The notes: generated by a model from the sequence alone, not told the origin. A stretch of DNA of 64,000 bases from Microbacteriaceae bacterium (GCA_025463565.1 JAODAT010000126.1:1-64000); one strand, 5' to 3'. Numbered from the stretch's first letter, positions 6,863 through 15,771 are shown. Numbers and translations are program-made.

Positions 6863-9813
6863 TGCTGCACCTGCGAATCCGGCAGGGTCGCGAATCTGAC
6901 GATGATTCTCTCCTGCGCGCCCAGACCGATGAGAACGCCCGCTGCGAGCACCACGATCGCCGCGCCCAGCACCGTCGGATCCACGGTGATCGGCACGCCG
7001 ACGCCCGCGGCGATGCCCGGGGTGAGGGCGTGCGAGATGAACGGAACTGTCACGATGACGGCGACGACCGCTGCCGCTGCACCGATCACGACCGCATAGC
7101 CGAGCACGGCGAATAGTTCGATGCGAGCGGTGGCCCGCTGTATTCGGGTACTCGCTCCGAGGGCTCGCAGCACGCCGATTCCCCCACGCCGATCGCGCAT
7201 CAGCGAGGTGACGACGGTCGCGATGGCAAGAAGCGCAAAAAGCAGGGTGCCGATCGCCGCCGCGAGAATGCCCACGATCACCGGCTGCGCGAGCGGAGCC
7301 ATGGTGACAACCGGCGAATCGGATACGGTCGCCCCCGGATCGCGGGCGAGGATGCGTGCGGTAGCGCCGACGGGGTCGTCGACAGCGAGCCAGACGTGAT
7401 CGGCTTCGTGAAGGTCCGGGTCGAGTCGAAGAAGCGTCGTCTGCAGGGTCGGCAGGTCCGCCCATACGCCGAGGCTCCCGTCGGACCCGACCGTCTGAGG
7501 CACGATGGTCGCCACCTTGGCGGCGATGGAGATCGCGCCGCCGATGTCGGCTCGCCCGCCGACACCGATGCCGAGCGCTGATGAGAGAGCCTGGGAGAAC
7601 GCCACGGGGACCACAGCAGACCCGCTTGGCATGAGGCGACCCAGGTGGACGCCATCCTTGCGAGAGTCGATCGGCCCGGATGTCGCCCAGCCGATGGTCC
7701 CGGAGGCGGCGGTTCCTGCGGGTGCTGTGATCGCCGGTGTGAGGGTCCAGGCCGCGTCAGGGAGCGGTGCGGTGCGCGCACGACCCCCGGAATCCAGCTG
7801 TCCAACGGTCGTCACCCGCACGCCCAGGCCATCGACCGCCGATGTCGACCGGACGACCGCGTCGATCGCCACGAGCCGTGCCGGGCCACCCGTTCCGAGC
7901 GTGCTCTCGACTGTGTCTGTGCCGATGGCCGCATCCGGCAGGACGAGGCGCTCTACTCCGCTGTCCGCCCGGACGACATAGGCCGTCAGCTCCACCCGCG
8001 TGTCCGCTGCAGCATCGGCAACGCTCACCCGCACCCGCAGCCGCAGTGGGCCCGAGCCCGTCAGCGGGATGCCGATCGGTTTTCCGACCGTGGCGGCCAA
8101 CGCGGGCAGGTCGGCCAGCTTCGCGTCCTGCAGTCCGGAAAGTCTCGATGTCGGGGCGGCGGCGAACGTCGCATCGACATCCCCCAGGGTGGCAGGCTCC
8201 GAGAGCGCCGGTGCGGCCGCGGTTGCCCCGGCCGAGCGCGCGAGAACCGCGACGGATGGCTGATCGCCGCCCTGGACATTTACGTCGCCCCCGGTGATAA
8301 GCCGCCCAGCACCACGAATGAAGTCCGTGGAGCTGGGGATGACGCCAGCGGCGAATCCGGCGGAACCCACCGCGAACGCCACCAGCACGAGCGCACCCAC
8401 GACGAGTCCCTGACGCTGGCGCAGCCGACGCATCGCGATCATCGCTGAGATCCCGTCTCCGCCGCGCTCGACAGCGTCTGCTGCGGCCACGACCACCGGA
8501 CCGATCACCAGACCCAGAACGATGATGGCCGCGACCACCAGGGCCGGTGCGAGCTCGGCCGCGGGGTCGGCGCCGATCCCTGCGCTGACGAGCCGGAAGA
8601 CCCCGACCACCGCGAGCACGCCGAGCAGAGCGGCTCCGGCGACCCGCGTGGCCGCCAGTGCACGCCCCCTCGCTGCTCCCGCGGGCGCTGTCGATGCGGC
8701 CGCCACAGCCAACAGGGCGACAGCCGCCGGCACGATCACCGGCAGCAGGAGCTCGACCCACCCGACCGGTGGCGCGACCAGGAGCCACAACAGGATCTGG
8801 GCCACGATTCCGCCACCGATCGCGGGCAGCATCACCGGCACGAGAGCGGCCCGCACGTCAGCGGCCGCAATCTGCCCGCGGGACCCGCCCCTCGCGCGAA
8901 GCAGTGCCGTCTCCTCGGCTCGCGTTCTCGCGAGAAGCTGCACGAGCAGCAGGATGGCGAGAAAGGCACCGGCGGAGAGGAGAGCGACGGTGAACGGCAC
9001 GACCGTAGCCGCAGCGGCAACGGCCGTACGCAGGGACGCGACGGTCTCGGCACCGCCGCCGTCGAGCTCGGCGAACGAACCCGAGGTCAGCGGTTCAGCG
9101 GCCAGGCGGGCGAACCCGGCCTCGATGGTCTGCAGGTCGGCGGCTCTCACCCGCATGGGGTCGGGCTCGATGCTCCAGCGCGCTGTGAGCGTGATCCCCT
9201 CCGCCTTCGTCTCGGCAGGAGCGAGCGCGATGCGCGCGGTCGTTCCCGATGCGCCTCCGCCGATTCCGTTCCAGATCGGCGATCGTGAGTCGATGACGCG
9301 CCACAGAGCCGCTACCTTCAGGTCGCGAATTCCGTCGCCGTCCTGCACGGAGATCACGTCACCGACGACGACTCCAAGAGCGCGGGCTCCTGCGTCATCG
9401 ACGGCGACCTCACCCGGGCCGAGCACGGGCATTCCCGACGTCGCGGCGCGCAGCGAGGCGTCATCACGCAACGGGAGCACCAGCGCGCCGCTGTCCAGGG
9501 GCAGCGCGTCGGCGACTGCGCTGGAGGTGATCGTCACCGGGGCGCCTGCCATCGCCCGACCAAGGTGTGCGCGCGTGGCGGCATCCTGTGCGGACGAATT
9601 CGACGCGAGGATGCGCTTCCACACCATCGAGTTGTCGTCCGCCGATGCGGAGGTCAGCCCCGAACGAATCGCGAGGTCCGGCTGCCGGCTGGCCACACCC
9701 ACCGAAACACTCGTGCCGACAACCACGACCAGCACCACCGCGCCCAGGGCAAAACGAAGCCAGCGCTGCCGCGCGGCGCGCTGGCGCCAGAACTGCGAGA
9801 CGTAGCGAGTCAT
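6859..9813 (-). CDS. FtsX-family ABC transporter permease
   Basis: A 984-residue permease and first gene of the four-gene ABC operon. A single helix at about residues 20-41 is followed by an extracellular domain, several helices in the middle (about 275-430), a second large extracellular domain and the C-terminal FtsX unit, with the loop RRGGIGVLRALGAS just before the last helices. The doubled architecture (two helix bundles and two ectodomains) is that of large MacB/FtsX-type permeases of actinobacteria. The start has no strong Shine-Dalgarno; a dyad at 9838-9857 precedes it. Function beyond ATP-coupled export or envelope signalling cannot be inferred. Confidence 0.9.
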   Translation of the reverse strand: MTRYVSQFWRQRAARQRWLRFALGAVVLVVVVGTSVSVGVASRQPDLAIRSGLTSASADDNSMVWKRILASNSSAQDAATRAHLGRAMAGAPVTITSSAVADALPLDSGALVLPLRDDASLRAATSGMPVLGPGEVAVDDAGARALGVVVGDVISVQDGDGIRDLKVAALWRVIDSRSPIWNGIGGGASGTTARIALAPAETKAEGITLTARWSIEPDPMRVRAADLQTIEAGFARLAAEPLTSGSFAELDGGGAETVASLRTAVAAAATVVPFTVALLSAGAFLAILLLVQLLARTRAEETALLRARGGSRGQIAAADVRAALVPVMLPAIGGGIVAQILLWLLVAPPVGWVELLLPVIVPAAVALLAVAAASTAPAGAARGRALAATRVAGAALLGVLAVVGVFRLVSAGIGADPAAELAPALVVAAIIVLGLVIGPVVVAAADAVERGGDGISAMIAMRRLRQRQGLVVGALVLVAFAVGSAGFAAGVIPSSTDFIRGAGRLITGGDVNVQGGDQPSVAVLARSAGATAAAPALSEPATLGDVDATFAAAPTSRLSGLQDAKLADLPALAATVGKPIGIPLTGSGPLRLRVRVSVADAAADTRVELTAYVVRADSGVERLVLPDAAIGTDTVESTLGTGGPARLVAIDAVVRSTSAVDGLGVRVTTVGQLDSGGRARTAPLPDAAWTLTPAITAPAGTAASGTIGWATSGPIDSRKDGVHLGRLMPSGSAVVPVAFSQALSSALGIGVGGRADIGGAISIAAKVATIVPQTVGSDGSLGVWADLPTLQTTLLRLDPDLHEADHVWLAVDDPVGATARILARDPGATVSDSPVVTMAPLAQPVIVGILAAAIGTLLFALLAIATVVTSLMRDRRGGIGVLRALGASTRIQRATARIELFAVLGYAVVIGAAAAVVAVIVTVPFISHALTPGIAAGVGVPITVDPTVLGAAIVVLAAGVLIGLGAQERIIVRFATLPDSQVQQ

Positions 9814-9837
9814 AGCGAGCGTGACTCAACGATCTGC

Positions 9838-9857
9838 GGCATATAAGCCAGTATGCC
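9838..9857. promoter_or_regulatory. Dyad GGCATA-N8-TATGCC before the FtsX permease operon
   Basis: Six-base inverted arms (9838-9843 and 9852-9857) lie about 25 bases before the start of the leftward ABC operon, in the 154-base gap shared with the rightward XRE gene. The minus strand across it is AT-rich and could carry the -10. It may be an operator, possibly for the neighbouring XRE protein, but nothing in the sequence proves it. Confidence 0.35.
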
Positions 9858-9955
9858 GAATCCTTGGGCTCGGCCGATCTCCTGTCGCGATGCTCGCGAA
9901 TTACGCCCAGAGCAGACAGTGCGCAGGGAATCGGGCCGACCAGGGTGGAAAGGCC

Positions 9956-9961
9956 TAGCGT
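9956..9961 (+). promoter_or_regulatory. -10 hexamer TAGCGT, leaderless spacing
   Basis: TAGCGT ends exactly six bases before the ATG at 9968. No Shine-Dalgarno intervenes, so transcription probably begins at or next to the start codon. Confidence 0.6.
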
Positions 9962-9967
9962 GGTGCC

Positions 9968-10219
9968 ATGCTGCTGCGCGATGCGATCGGTTCAACCCTC
10001 AGACGACTGCGGATCGAACAGGGCAAGACCCTGCGCGAGATGGCCGTGAAGTCGGCCGTCTCGCTGCCCTATCTCAGTGAGATCGAGCGCGGGCGCAAGG
10101 AAGCGTCATCCGAGATCTTGGAGTCGCTCAGCCGCGCGCTGGATGTACCGCTCGACTCGGTGCTGCACGAGGTGAGTGAGAGGCTCGAACGAAGCGAACC
10201 GCAGCTGCTCGCCGCGTAA
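9968..10219 (+). CDS. Small XRE-family regulator, ClgR-like
   Basis: An 83-residue helix-turn-helix protein. The HTH covers about residues 7-62: TLRRLRIEQGKTLREMA, then SAVSLPYLSEIERGRKEAS, then LESLSRALDVPLDSVL. The SLPYLSEIERGRKEASSEIL stretch closely matches the ClgR/ClpP-regulator type of actinobacteria, although ClgR proteins are usually longer and lie beside cinA/pgsA, which is not the case here. ClgR activates protease and stress genes; whether this shorter paralogue does so is an inference. It is transcribed away from the ABC operon from a leaderless-type promoter and stands alone. Confidence 0.85.
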   Translation: MLLRDAIGSTLRRLRIEQGKTLREMAVKSAVSLPYLSEIERGRKEASSEILESLSRALDVPLDSVLHEVSERLERSEPQLLAA

Positions 10220-10225
10220 GAAGCT

Positions 10226-11539
10226 TCAGTGCTCCTCGGTGATCGCCCGCATCCGCAGCGCGCGGCGCACCCGGGCACGCGCGGAACGGTAGGCCCGCAG
10301 CGTCACCAGAAACGGCATCCCGAACGCGAGCGCGCCCATGCCCGACCACGAACGGTCGAACCGGCCGAGCGCACGTTTGCGATCCCAGGCCCTCCGCAGC
10401 TTTCCGCCCGCGTTGCCGCGCTTCAGGGTCTTCGCCGCGAAGTCGCCGGCAGCGCGAATCTCGAGCAGCGCGTGAACCTTCTGCACCCAGTCATCCGACC
10501 CGGGGGCGTGAAAGTAGTTGTCATCGAGCCAGTGCTGCTCGGGTTGCATGAATCGACCCGCGATCAGGTCGTCTGAGCAGCCAAGCAGACCGCTTCCCTC
10601 GAACACGGTGTTGATGAGCGAACGGCTGACGCCGAAGTCCTCCAGGGCCAGCACCGGCCGCCCGAGCGCGACCGCCTCGATGGCGGCCGTCGACGAAACG
10701 GTGACCAGTCCGGATGCCCCGGCCAGGTGAGCCGACATCGCCCCGCCCTCGACGACCAGGTTCGCCGGCGCTGCCGGGCGCAGTTCCGACATCAGCTCCG
10801 CATAGTCGTGGGTCTCCGCATGCGTCTGCTGCTCGCCGTGGGTGGCACGCACCTTCACCACGACGCGGCGCTCAGGATGCTGCCGCGCGGTCTCCGCGAG
10901 CCAGCCCAGCAGTTCGAGTCGATTGTGCTTGTCGATCGGCACTTTCGCCTGCGCAGCGAAGACTATGTCGCCGGTGAGGTCTCGACGGGCTCGACCCGCA
11001 TCCGCACCCGAACCGGCCGGTGCGGTCAGGAACGGCAACCGGGCGAGTCCGAAGACCTGCTCGATCTCCATCTTCTCGGCCAGCGCCTGGAATTCCCGCA
11101 CCTCGCGTTTGGAGTGCAGCACGAACAGGTCGGCCTGGGCGCGATGGGCGATGGCCATCTTCGTGGCCGGCACCGAGATACCCGGCAGGCCGCTGACGAA
11201 CACGGGTCGCTTCGTGCTCGCTCCGAGGACGGCGCGCACGACCACCTTCACAAGCTGGCCGCGCAGCGACAGCAGCACGACATCCGGCTGCATCTTCTGC
11301 ACCCGCACAAACAGCGCATTGAGATCGACGACCGCCGGCCGACCGATGCTGCGGCCCGCACTGGCGAGCGCCGCGGACAGCTGGTCGGCGCTCGGCAGAA
11401 CCGGGCTCGCGAGCACCAGCAACCGGCGGTCCCACTCGGCGGGGGCGCGCGACAGCAGCGCGGCCCCCCACTTCACATACGAGTCGGAATCAGCGATCGC
11501 TAAGACGCGCGTCTGTTTGCTGGAATCGTGTTCAGGCAT
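10226..11539 (-). CDS. DUF6716-type putative glycosyltransferase
   Basis: A 437-residue protein without membrane helices. The N-terminal part (about 10-170) has alternating strands and helices ending in a segment ATKMAIAHRAQADLFVLHSK, and the C-terminal part (about 250-330) contains a GT-B-like block with SAHLAGASGLVTVSSTAAIEA, typical of nucleotide-sugar or polymer transferases. It overlaps the NeuB gene by 8 nt and is the last gene of the nonulosonate cassette, so transfer of a CMP-activated nonulosonic acid to a surface polymer is the natural proposal. DUF6716 is recalled from protein families of this type; the acceptor is unknown. Confidence 0.75.
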   Translation of the reverse strand: MPEHDSSKQTRVLAIADSDSYVKWGAALLSRAPAEWDRRLLVLASPVLPSADQLSAALASAGRSIGRPAVVDLNALFVRVQKMQPDVVLLSLRGQLVKVVVRAVLGASTKRPVFVSGLPGISVPATKMAIAHRAQADLFVLHSKREVREFQALAEKMEIEQVFGLARLPFLTAPAGSGADAGRARRDLTGDIVFAAQAKVPIDKHNRLELLGWLAETARQHPERRVVVKVRATHGEQQTHAETHDYAELMSELRPAAPANLVVEGGAMSAHLAGASGLVTVSSTAAIEAVALGRPVLALEDFGVSRSLINTVFEGSGLLGCSDDLIAGRFMQPEQHWLDDNYFHAPGSDDWVQKVHALLEIRAAGDFAAKTLKRGNAGGKLRRAWDRKRALGRFDRSWSGMGALAFGMPFLVTLRAYRSARARVRRALRMRAITEEH

Positions 11540-12416
11540 CGACCCGGCGCAACTTCGCCAGGGGCGCCAGTTCTCCGGGGAATACGCGCTTCACGCCATC
11601 GCCAAGTGCCTCGCCCACCACTCGGATGTCCCGCACCAGGTGCTCGAAGCCCTGGGGCTCGAGCGAGGCGGCGTGGTCGCTGCCCCACATGGTGCGGTCA
11701 AGTGTGATGTGACGCTCGACCACGGTGGCACCGAGTGCGACGGCGGCGATGGAGATCTGCAGTCCGCGTTCGTGTCCCGAGTAGCCGATCGGAATACCGG
11801 CGTAGCGGTCCATCAGCGTCGGGATCATGCGGATGTTGGCCTCCTCCGCCGGAAGCGGGTATGTGGAGGTGGCGTGCAGGATGATCAGCTTCTCGGGGTC
11901 GAATACGGCAACCGCGCGGTCGATCTGCTCCAGCGTCGACATGCCGGTGGAGAGAATGATCGGCTTGCCGGTGGCGGCGAGCGCGCGCAGCATTCCGAGG
12001 TCGGTGACGGATGCCGACGCCACCTTGTGCGCGACGACGTCCAGCTCCTCGAGGAAGTCGACGGACGGCTCGTCCCACGGGGAGGCGAACCAGTCGAGAC
12101 CGCGCAGGTGCGCGTAGTCGCCGATCTCCTTGTACTGCTCGCGATCGAACTCGACGCGATAGCGGTACTCGAGGTACGTCATGGTGCCCCACGGGGTGTC
12201 GCGGGGGGTGTTCTTCATGTGCTCGGGGGTAGAGATCTCCGGCGTGCGCTTCTGGAACTTCACGGCCTGGGCACCCGCGTCCGCCGCAACATCGATGAGC
12301 TGCATGGCGAGGTCGACATCGCCATTGTGGTTGAGGCCGATCTCACCGATCACGTAGACCGGCTTTCCCTCGCCTATTTCGTTGCGGCCGATTGATACAA
12401 CCATGGTGTTTCCCAT
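11532..12416 (-). CDS. neuB: NeuB-family nonulosonic acid synthase lacking the SAF domain
   Basis: A 294-residue TIM-barrel enzyme condensing phosphoenolpyruvate with a hexose or acylated hexosamine to a nine-carbon 2-keto acid. Visible motifs are EIGLNHNGD at 25-33, KFQKR at 53-57 and the SASVTDLGML and ILSTGMSTLEQI segments of the barrel. Canonical NeuB proteins are about 345 residues and end with an antifreeze-like SAF domain that reaches into the partner active site; this one stops right after the barrel. The gene starts inside the 3' end of the CMP-sugar synthase gene (43 nt overlap; 31 nt if the alternative ATG at 12404 is used). Substrate uncertain: Kdn, sialic or legionaminic-type. 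Confidence 0.88.
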   Translation of the reverse strand: MGNTMVVSIGRNEIGEGKPVYVIGEIGLNHNGDVDLAMQLIDVAADAGAQAVKFQKRTPEISTPEHMKNTPRDTPWGTMTYLEYRYRVEFDREQYKEIGDYAHLRGLDWFASPWDEPSVDFLEELDVVAHKVASASVTDLGMLRALAATGKPIILSTGMSTLEQIDRAVAVFDPEKLIILHATSTYPLPAEEANIRMIPTLMDRYAGIPIGYSGHERGLQISIAAVALGATVVERHITLDRTMWGSDHAASLEPQGFEHLVRDIRVVGEALGDGVKRVFPGELAPLAKLRRVDA

Positions 12417-13063
12417 TTCTCTTCCAGGTGGTTTGCGAGCTCAAGTTCAGTAAGGGTGTCGATCTCTATGGCGGAGCGCTGGTCGACCTCGGCGATGCCG
12501 ATGCTGCCGAAGAATCGGTGGCGGGCCTGGATGAAGCCCGCGGCATCCAGAACATAGAAGGCGCCGGTCTCGCGGTAGTGCGGTTCGCGGTCCTGGCGGC
12601 GCGGGCGGGTGGACGGATCGTGGTTGATGCCCTCGCCTGCGGCCGTCCAGAGAAACTCGTAGGTCTCGACGGCCGAGAAGACGACATCGTTCTCGCCGTC
12701 GCGCACCCGCTCGATCGCGCTGTCGAGCGCCGGTACATCGATGAAGGGCGAGGTGGCCTGGATGAAGACGAGCACCTGCGGGTAGTCATCGAACTGGTCG
12801 AGCGCGTGCAGCAGCGCTGCTTCAGAGCCGGCCTCGTCACCGGCGAGCTCAGCCGGCCGATCGATGACCCCGGCGCCGGCCTCCCGCGCAACGTCCGCGA
12901 TCCTGTCGTCGTCGGTGCTGACCCAGACCTCGTCGACCAGTGCGCTCGACGCCGCGGCTCGAACGGCTCGCACGACCAGCGGAACTCCGCCGACCGGTTG
13001 CAGGTTCTTCGCCGGAACGCCCTTCGACCCGCCGCGAGCAGGAATGACGGCAATGGTGTTCAT
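12374..13063 (-). CDS. neuA: Acylneuraminate cytidylyltransferase (CMP-nonulosonate synthase)
   Basis: A 229-residue nucleotidyltransferase that activates a nonulosonic acid with CTP to the CMP-sugar. The signature PARGGSKGVPAKN covers residues 8-20, and STDDDRIADVAREAGA (49-64) and FIQATSPF (100-107) are further family blocks. A GGAAGG ribosome site precedes the ATG, and a minus-strand -10 TAGCCT lies at 13097-13102. It leads the three-gene cassette neuA-neuB-DUF6716, the minimum for activation and transfer. No NeuC-type epimerase or acetyltransferase is present, so the precursor sugar must come from elsewhere or be simple mannose (giving Kdn). Confidence 0.92.
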   Translation of the reverse strand: MNTIAVIPARGGSKGVPAKNLQPVGGVPLVVRAVRAAASSALVDEVWVSTDDDRIADVAREAGAGVIDRPAELAGDEAGSEAALLHALDQFDDYPQVLVFIQATSPFIDVPALDSAIERVRDGENDVVFSAVETYEFLWTAAGEGINHDPSTRPRRQDREPHYRETGAFYVLDAAGFIQARHRFFGSIGIAEVDQRSAIEIDTLTELELANHLEEKWETPWLYQSAATK

Positions 13064-13096
13064 CTCTGCCCGCCTTCCTGATCTGGGATTCAGGTA

Positions 13097-13102
13097 AGGC
13101 TA
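13097..13102 (-). promoter_or_regulatory. -10 hexamer TAGCCT for the nonulosonate cassette
   Basis: On the minus strand TAGCCT would place the transcription start near 13090, giving a leader of about 27 bases that contains the ribosome site. Confidence 0.4.
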
Positions 13103-13107
13103 GGGAG

Positions 13108-13824
13108 TCACACCCGCGTAGTTCTGGCTTGCGAGTTAATGGCGGGCAAACGGAGGGTGACCGTTCGGGTTCGTTCACCCGGATTCTCGAAATGGCGCAG
13201 GGACGCGAGAAGGCGGAGGTTCGTTCCCCTGATGTGGTCGGCGACCAGCATCGCCGCCCGATCGGGATCGCGCGCCTCCAGTGCTGCCAGGATCCGCCGA
13301 TGCTCCTGCCACGCCGCTTCACGCGACTCGGCGGTCTGCGCCTCGAGCCATCGCGTGCGGGCCAGGCGTGTCATCGCGCCCCGCACCGAATCGGCGAGCA
13401 GCGGGTTGCCGGAGATGCGCGCCAGCTGCTCGTGGAAGGCATCTCCGGCCGGAACGGCGTCGATTCTGCCACGCGAGTCGTCGAGCATCGCCACCAGTGC
13501 GGCGATGTCGTCATCGGACGCGCGCGCCACCGCGAGCCGGATCGCAGCCGTCTCGACGGCCTCCCGCAGTTCCGCGAGCTGCCCGATCTCCACGATATCG
13601 ATCGGAGCGACGGCGAATCCTCGTTGGCCGCGCTGCACCAGGCCCTCGGAATCGAGTCGCAGCAGGGCTGCGCGCACCGGCGTTCGGGATGCGGAGAAGG
13701 CCGCCTCGAGCCCTCGCTCGGTCAGTCGCTCCCCCGGTGCGATTTCAAGGGAGAGGATCGCGGCGCGCAGGCGCTCGTAGATCTGAGTTGTCTGCGAGGT
13801 GCGCGCGGTTTCGGTGGTGGCCAT
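13108..13824 (-). CDS. GntR-family regulator, FCD subfamily
   Basis: A 238-residue transcription factor. The winged helix occupies about 12-75 (IYERLRAAILSLEIAPGERL, SASRTPVRAALLRLDSEGLV) and the all-helical FCD ligand-binding domain about 85-215, containing the conserved LREAVETAAIRLA and DAFHEQLARISGN stretches with the metal-binding His. It is divergent from the MFS gene at 13882, with paired operator half-elements between them, so it probably represses that transporter and itself until a small carboxylate ligand is bound. The start ATG at 13824 was chosen because the longer frame crosses the operator. Confidence 0.92.
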   Translation of the reverse strand: MATTETARTSQTTQIYERLRAAILSLEIAPGERLTERGLEAAFSASRTPVRAALLRLDSEGLVQRGQRGFAVAPIDIVEIGQLAELREAVETAAIRLAVARASDDDIAALVAMLDDSRGRIDAVPAGDAFHEQLARISGNPLLADSVRGAMTRLARTRWLEAQTAESREAAWQEHRRILAALEARDPDRAAMLVADHIRGTNLRLLASLRHFENPGERTRTVTLRLPAINSQARTTRV

Positions 13825-13837
13825 GCGGGCTCCGACT

Positions 13838-13862
13838 TTGGTATACCGTCTTGGTATACCAA
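13838..13862. promoter_or_regulatory. Double GntR/FCD operator (TTGGTATACC twice)
   Basis: Two copies of TTGGTATACC (13838-13847 and 13851-13860) are 13 bases apart; each holds the palindrome GGTATACC, and the right copy extends to the perfect 12-base palindrome TTGGTATACCAA (13851-13862). The motif fits the TGGTnnnACCA-like operators known for FCD-type GntR proteins, and it lies centrally in the 57-base gap between regulator and transporter. Confidence 0.78.
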
Positions 13863-13881
13863 AACTGTAGCAGGAGCGGCC

Positions 13882-15087
13882 GTGACGACACTGGAGAGCA
13901 TCCCTCCACGCCTTCGCGCGCGCCGCGCGTGGACGGCGCTCGCCCTCGGGGTCGCCGCACAGACCGCCGGCACCCTCTTCGTCTCGACGCCGGCATTCCT
14001 CATCCCACTGCTGCACACCGAGCGCGGGATGACGCTGGCTCAGGCCGGACTCGTCGCCGCGACCCCGAACATCGGCATGGTGCTCACGCTCATTCTCTGG
14101 GGTGCGCTGGCGGACCGCGTCGGGGAGAAATGGGTGATCGCCGGCGGTCTCGCGCTCGTGTCACTGGCGACGGTCGGTGCCCTGCTCTCGCACGGCTATC
14201 TCGAACTGGAGGCGTTCCTGCTGCTCGGCGGTGCCGCGTCGGCGAGCACGAATGCCGCGAGCGGCCGAGTGGTCGTCGGGTGGTTCCCGAAGGAGCGTCG
14301 CGGTCTCGCGATGGGCATCAGGCAGATGTGCCAGCCGCTGGGCGTGACTCTCGCCGCCCTCACCGTTCCGGTGATCGCCCACAGCAGTGGCGTGTCGGCA
14401 GCATTCGTGCTGCCGCTCTCGCTCACCGCGGTACTCGCGGTGCTCTGCGCGCTGTTCGTCAGAAACCCGCCACGACCGCCGAAAACGGCCGCTGCGGCAC
14501 CGAGCGCGAACCCGTACCGCGCGAGCGGTTTCCTGTGGCGCATCCACCTGGTGTCGGTCCTGCTGGTCGTACCCCAGTACACGCTGGCCACCTTCGGACT
14601 GGTCTGGCTGGTCACGCAGCTTCACTGGGGCCTGGTTGCCGCCGGCGTGCTTGTCGGCATCGCGCAGTTCGTCGGCGCGCTCGGCCGGGTGGGCGTCGGA
14701 ATTCTCAGCGACCGGGTGGGCAGCCGCCTGCGACCGTTGCGCTGGGTCGCACTCTCTGCGATCGCGGTGATGCTGCTGCTCGGAGCGTTCGGCGCGGCGG
14801 GCTGGCAGGCGGGGGCGATCGTGCTGCTCATCGCGATGACCGTCACGGTTGCCGACAACGGGCTGGCGTTCACGTCCGTCGCCGAGATGGCCGGGCCGGC
14901 CTGGTCGGGGCGGGCGCTCGGCGCGCAGAACACGGGGCAGTTCATCGCCGCAGCCGCCACTGGCCCGGTCATCGGTGCGCTGATCGGCCTGATCGGCTAC
15001 CCGCTCGCGTTCATCGCCGTCGCGGCGTTTCCCGCCCTGGCCGTGCCGCTCATCCCGTCCCCTTCGCAGGAACGAGATGAGCTCTGA
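13882..15087 (+). CDS. MFS transporter
   Basis: A 401-residue major facilitator with about 12 hydrophobic helices in two halves. The loop 2-3 motif reads GALADRVGEKWV and its echo in the second half GILSDRVGSRLRPLR. The GTG at 13882 has AGGAG five to ten bases upstream; a longer reading leftward would run through the divergent GntR gene and is rejected. Similarity in layout is to anion/cyanate or oxalate-type MFS proteins. Control by the adjacent GntR regulator through the operator at 13838-13862 suggests a carboxylate or related metabolite as substrate, but this is inference. Confidence 0.9.
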   Translation: MTTLESIPPRLRARRAWTALALGVAAQTAGTLFVSTPAFLIPLLHTERGMTLAQAGLVAATPNIGMVLTLILWGALADRVGEKWVIAGGLALVSLATVGALLSHGYLELEAFLLLGGAASASTNAASGRVVVGWFPKERRGLAMGIRQMCQPLGVTLAALTVPVIAHSSGVSAAFVLPLSLTAVLAVLCALFVRNPPRPPKTAAAAPSANPYRASGFLWRIHLVSVLLVVPQYTLATFGLVWLVTQLHWGLVAAGVLVGIAQFVGALGRVGVGILSDRVGSRLRPLRWVALSAIAVMLLLGAFGAAGWQAGAIVLLIAMTVTVADNGLAFTSVAEMAGPAWSGRALGAQNTGQFIAAAATGPVIGALIGLIGYPLAFIAVAAFPALAVPLIPSPSQERDEL

Positions 15088-15105
15088 CGGGCATTCCCGC
15101 GCGCA

Positions 15106-15681
15106 TTAGTTGATCGGCGCGTCACCGATCTGCGTGTCGATGTGGAAGTCGTCACCGTTGACCGTGGTGACGGTGATGGTCGCCGTGTAAATGTCCCCGG
15201 TCACAGTGCTGGTGGCCGTGCAGTCGAACACGTTGCCCTGCACGATGGGCAGCTTCTGCGAACCGCAGTCGATCGTCGGGCGCGCACCGCTCGACTGCTC
15301 GATGGCATCCGCGGCAAGCTGGTCGATCTGCGCCGCAGGCACCGTCGGCACCGCGCTGTCGCCCTTCGCGCTGTCCGCCACCTTGACATGGATCGAGTAG
15401 TCGGTGCCCTTCACCTTGGTGACAGTGATCACGGTGTCGTACTTGCTGGCGTCCACCGGATCGGTGAGCGTGCAATCCACCGTGGTACCCACCACCAGGT
15501 CGACCTGGCCCTTGCCGCAGTCGATACCGGGCGCTGTCTTCGACTTCACCTGCTTCTGAAGAAGCTTTGCCGCCTGGGTCGCGACCTCCGAGGCCGGCAC
15601 TGTCAGGTTGGCGTGCACGGAGCATCCGGCGAGCGCGACGAGCAGGGTTGCGGCGATCAGAATCGGGCGAAAGCTCTTCAC
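15106..15681 (-). CDS. Lipoprotein with two DUF4333 repeats
   Basis: A 191-residue secreted lipoprotein. The signal peptide ends in the lipobox LAGC with Cys20. The mature part contains two similar halves (about 25-103 and 107-187), each with an amphipathic helix, an IDCG motif (GIDCGKGQ; TIDCGSQK), a second cysteine about 15 residues later (VDCTLTD; FDCTATS) and an alternating threonine-valine strand. The Cys pairs could form disulfides. DUF4333 proteins are common in actinobacteria, with no established role. The GTG start has an AGGAG site, and a TAGGCT -10 is about 35 bases upstream. Confidence 0.88.
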   Translation of the reverse strand: MKSFRPILIAATLLVALAGCSVHANLTVPASEVATQAAKLLQKQVKSKTAPGIDCGKGQVDLVVGTTVDCTLTDPVDASKYDTVITVTKVKGTDYSIHVKVADSAKGDSAVPTVPAAQIDQLAADAIEQSSGARPTIDCGSQKLPIVQGNVFDCTATSTVTGDIYTATITVTTVNGDDFHIDTQIGDAPIN

Positions 15682-15753
15682 AGCGGACTCCTAGGTTCGG
15701 GATATGCAGCAGAGCCTAGCGAAGCGACCCAGCCTTCGCGGCAGGGTGGTGGC

Positions 15754-15759
15754 TACAAT
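15754..15759 (+). promoter_or_regulatory. -10 hexamer TACAAT for tRNA-Leu
   Basis: TACAAT ends 12 bases before the first tRNA base, so the primary transcript would carry a very short 5' leader. No strong -35 is visible. Confidence 0.55.
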
Positions 15760-15771
15760 TGAGCGGCACTC

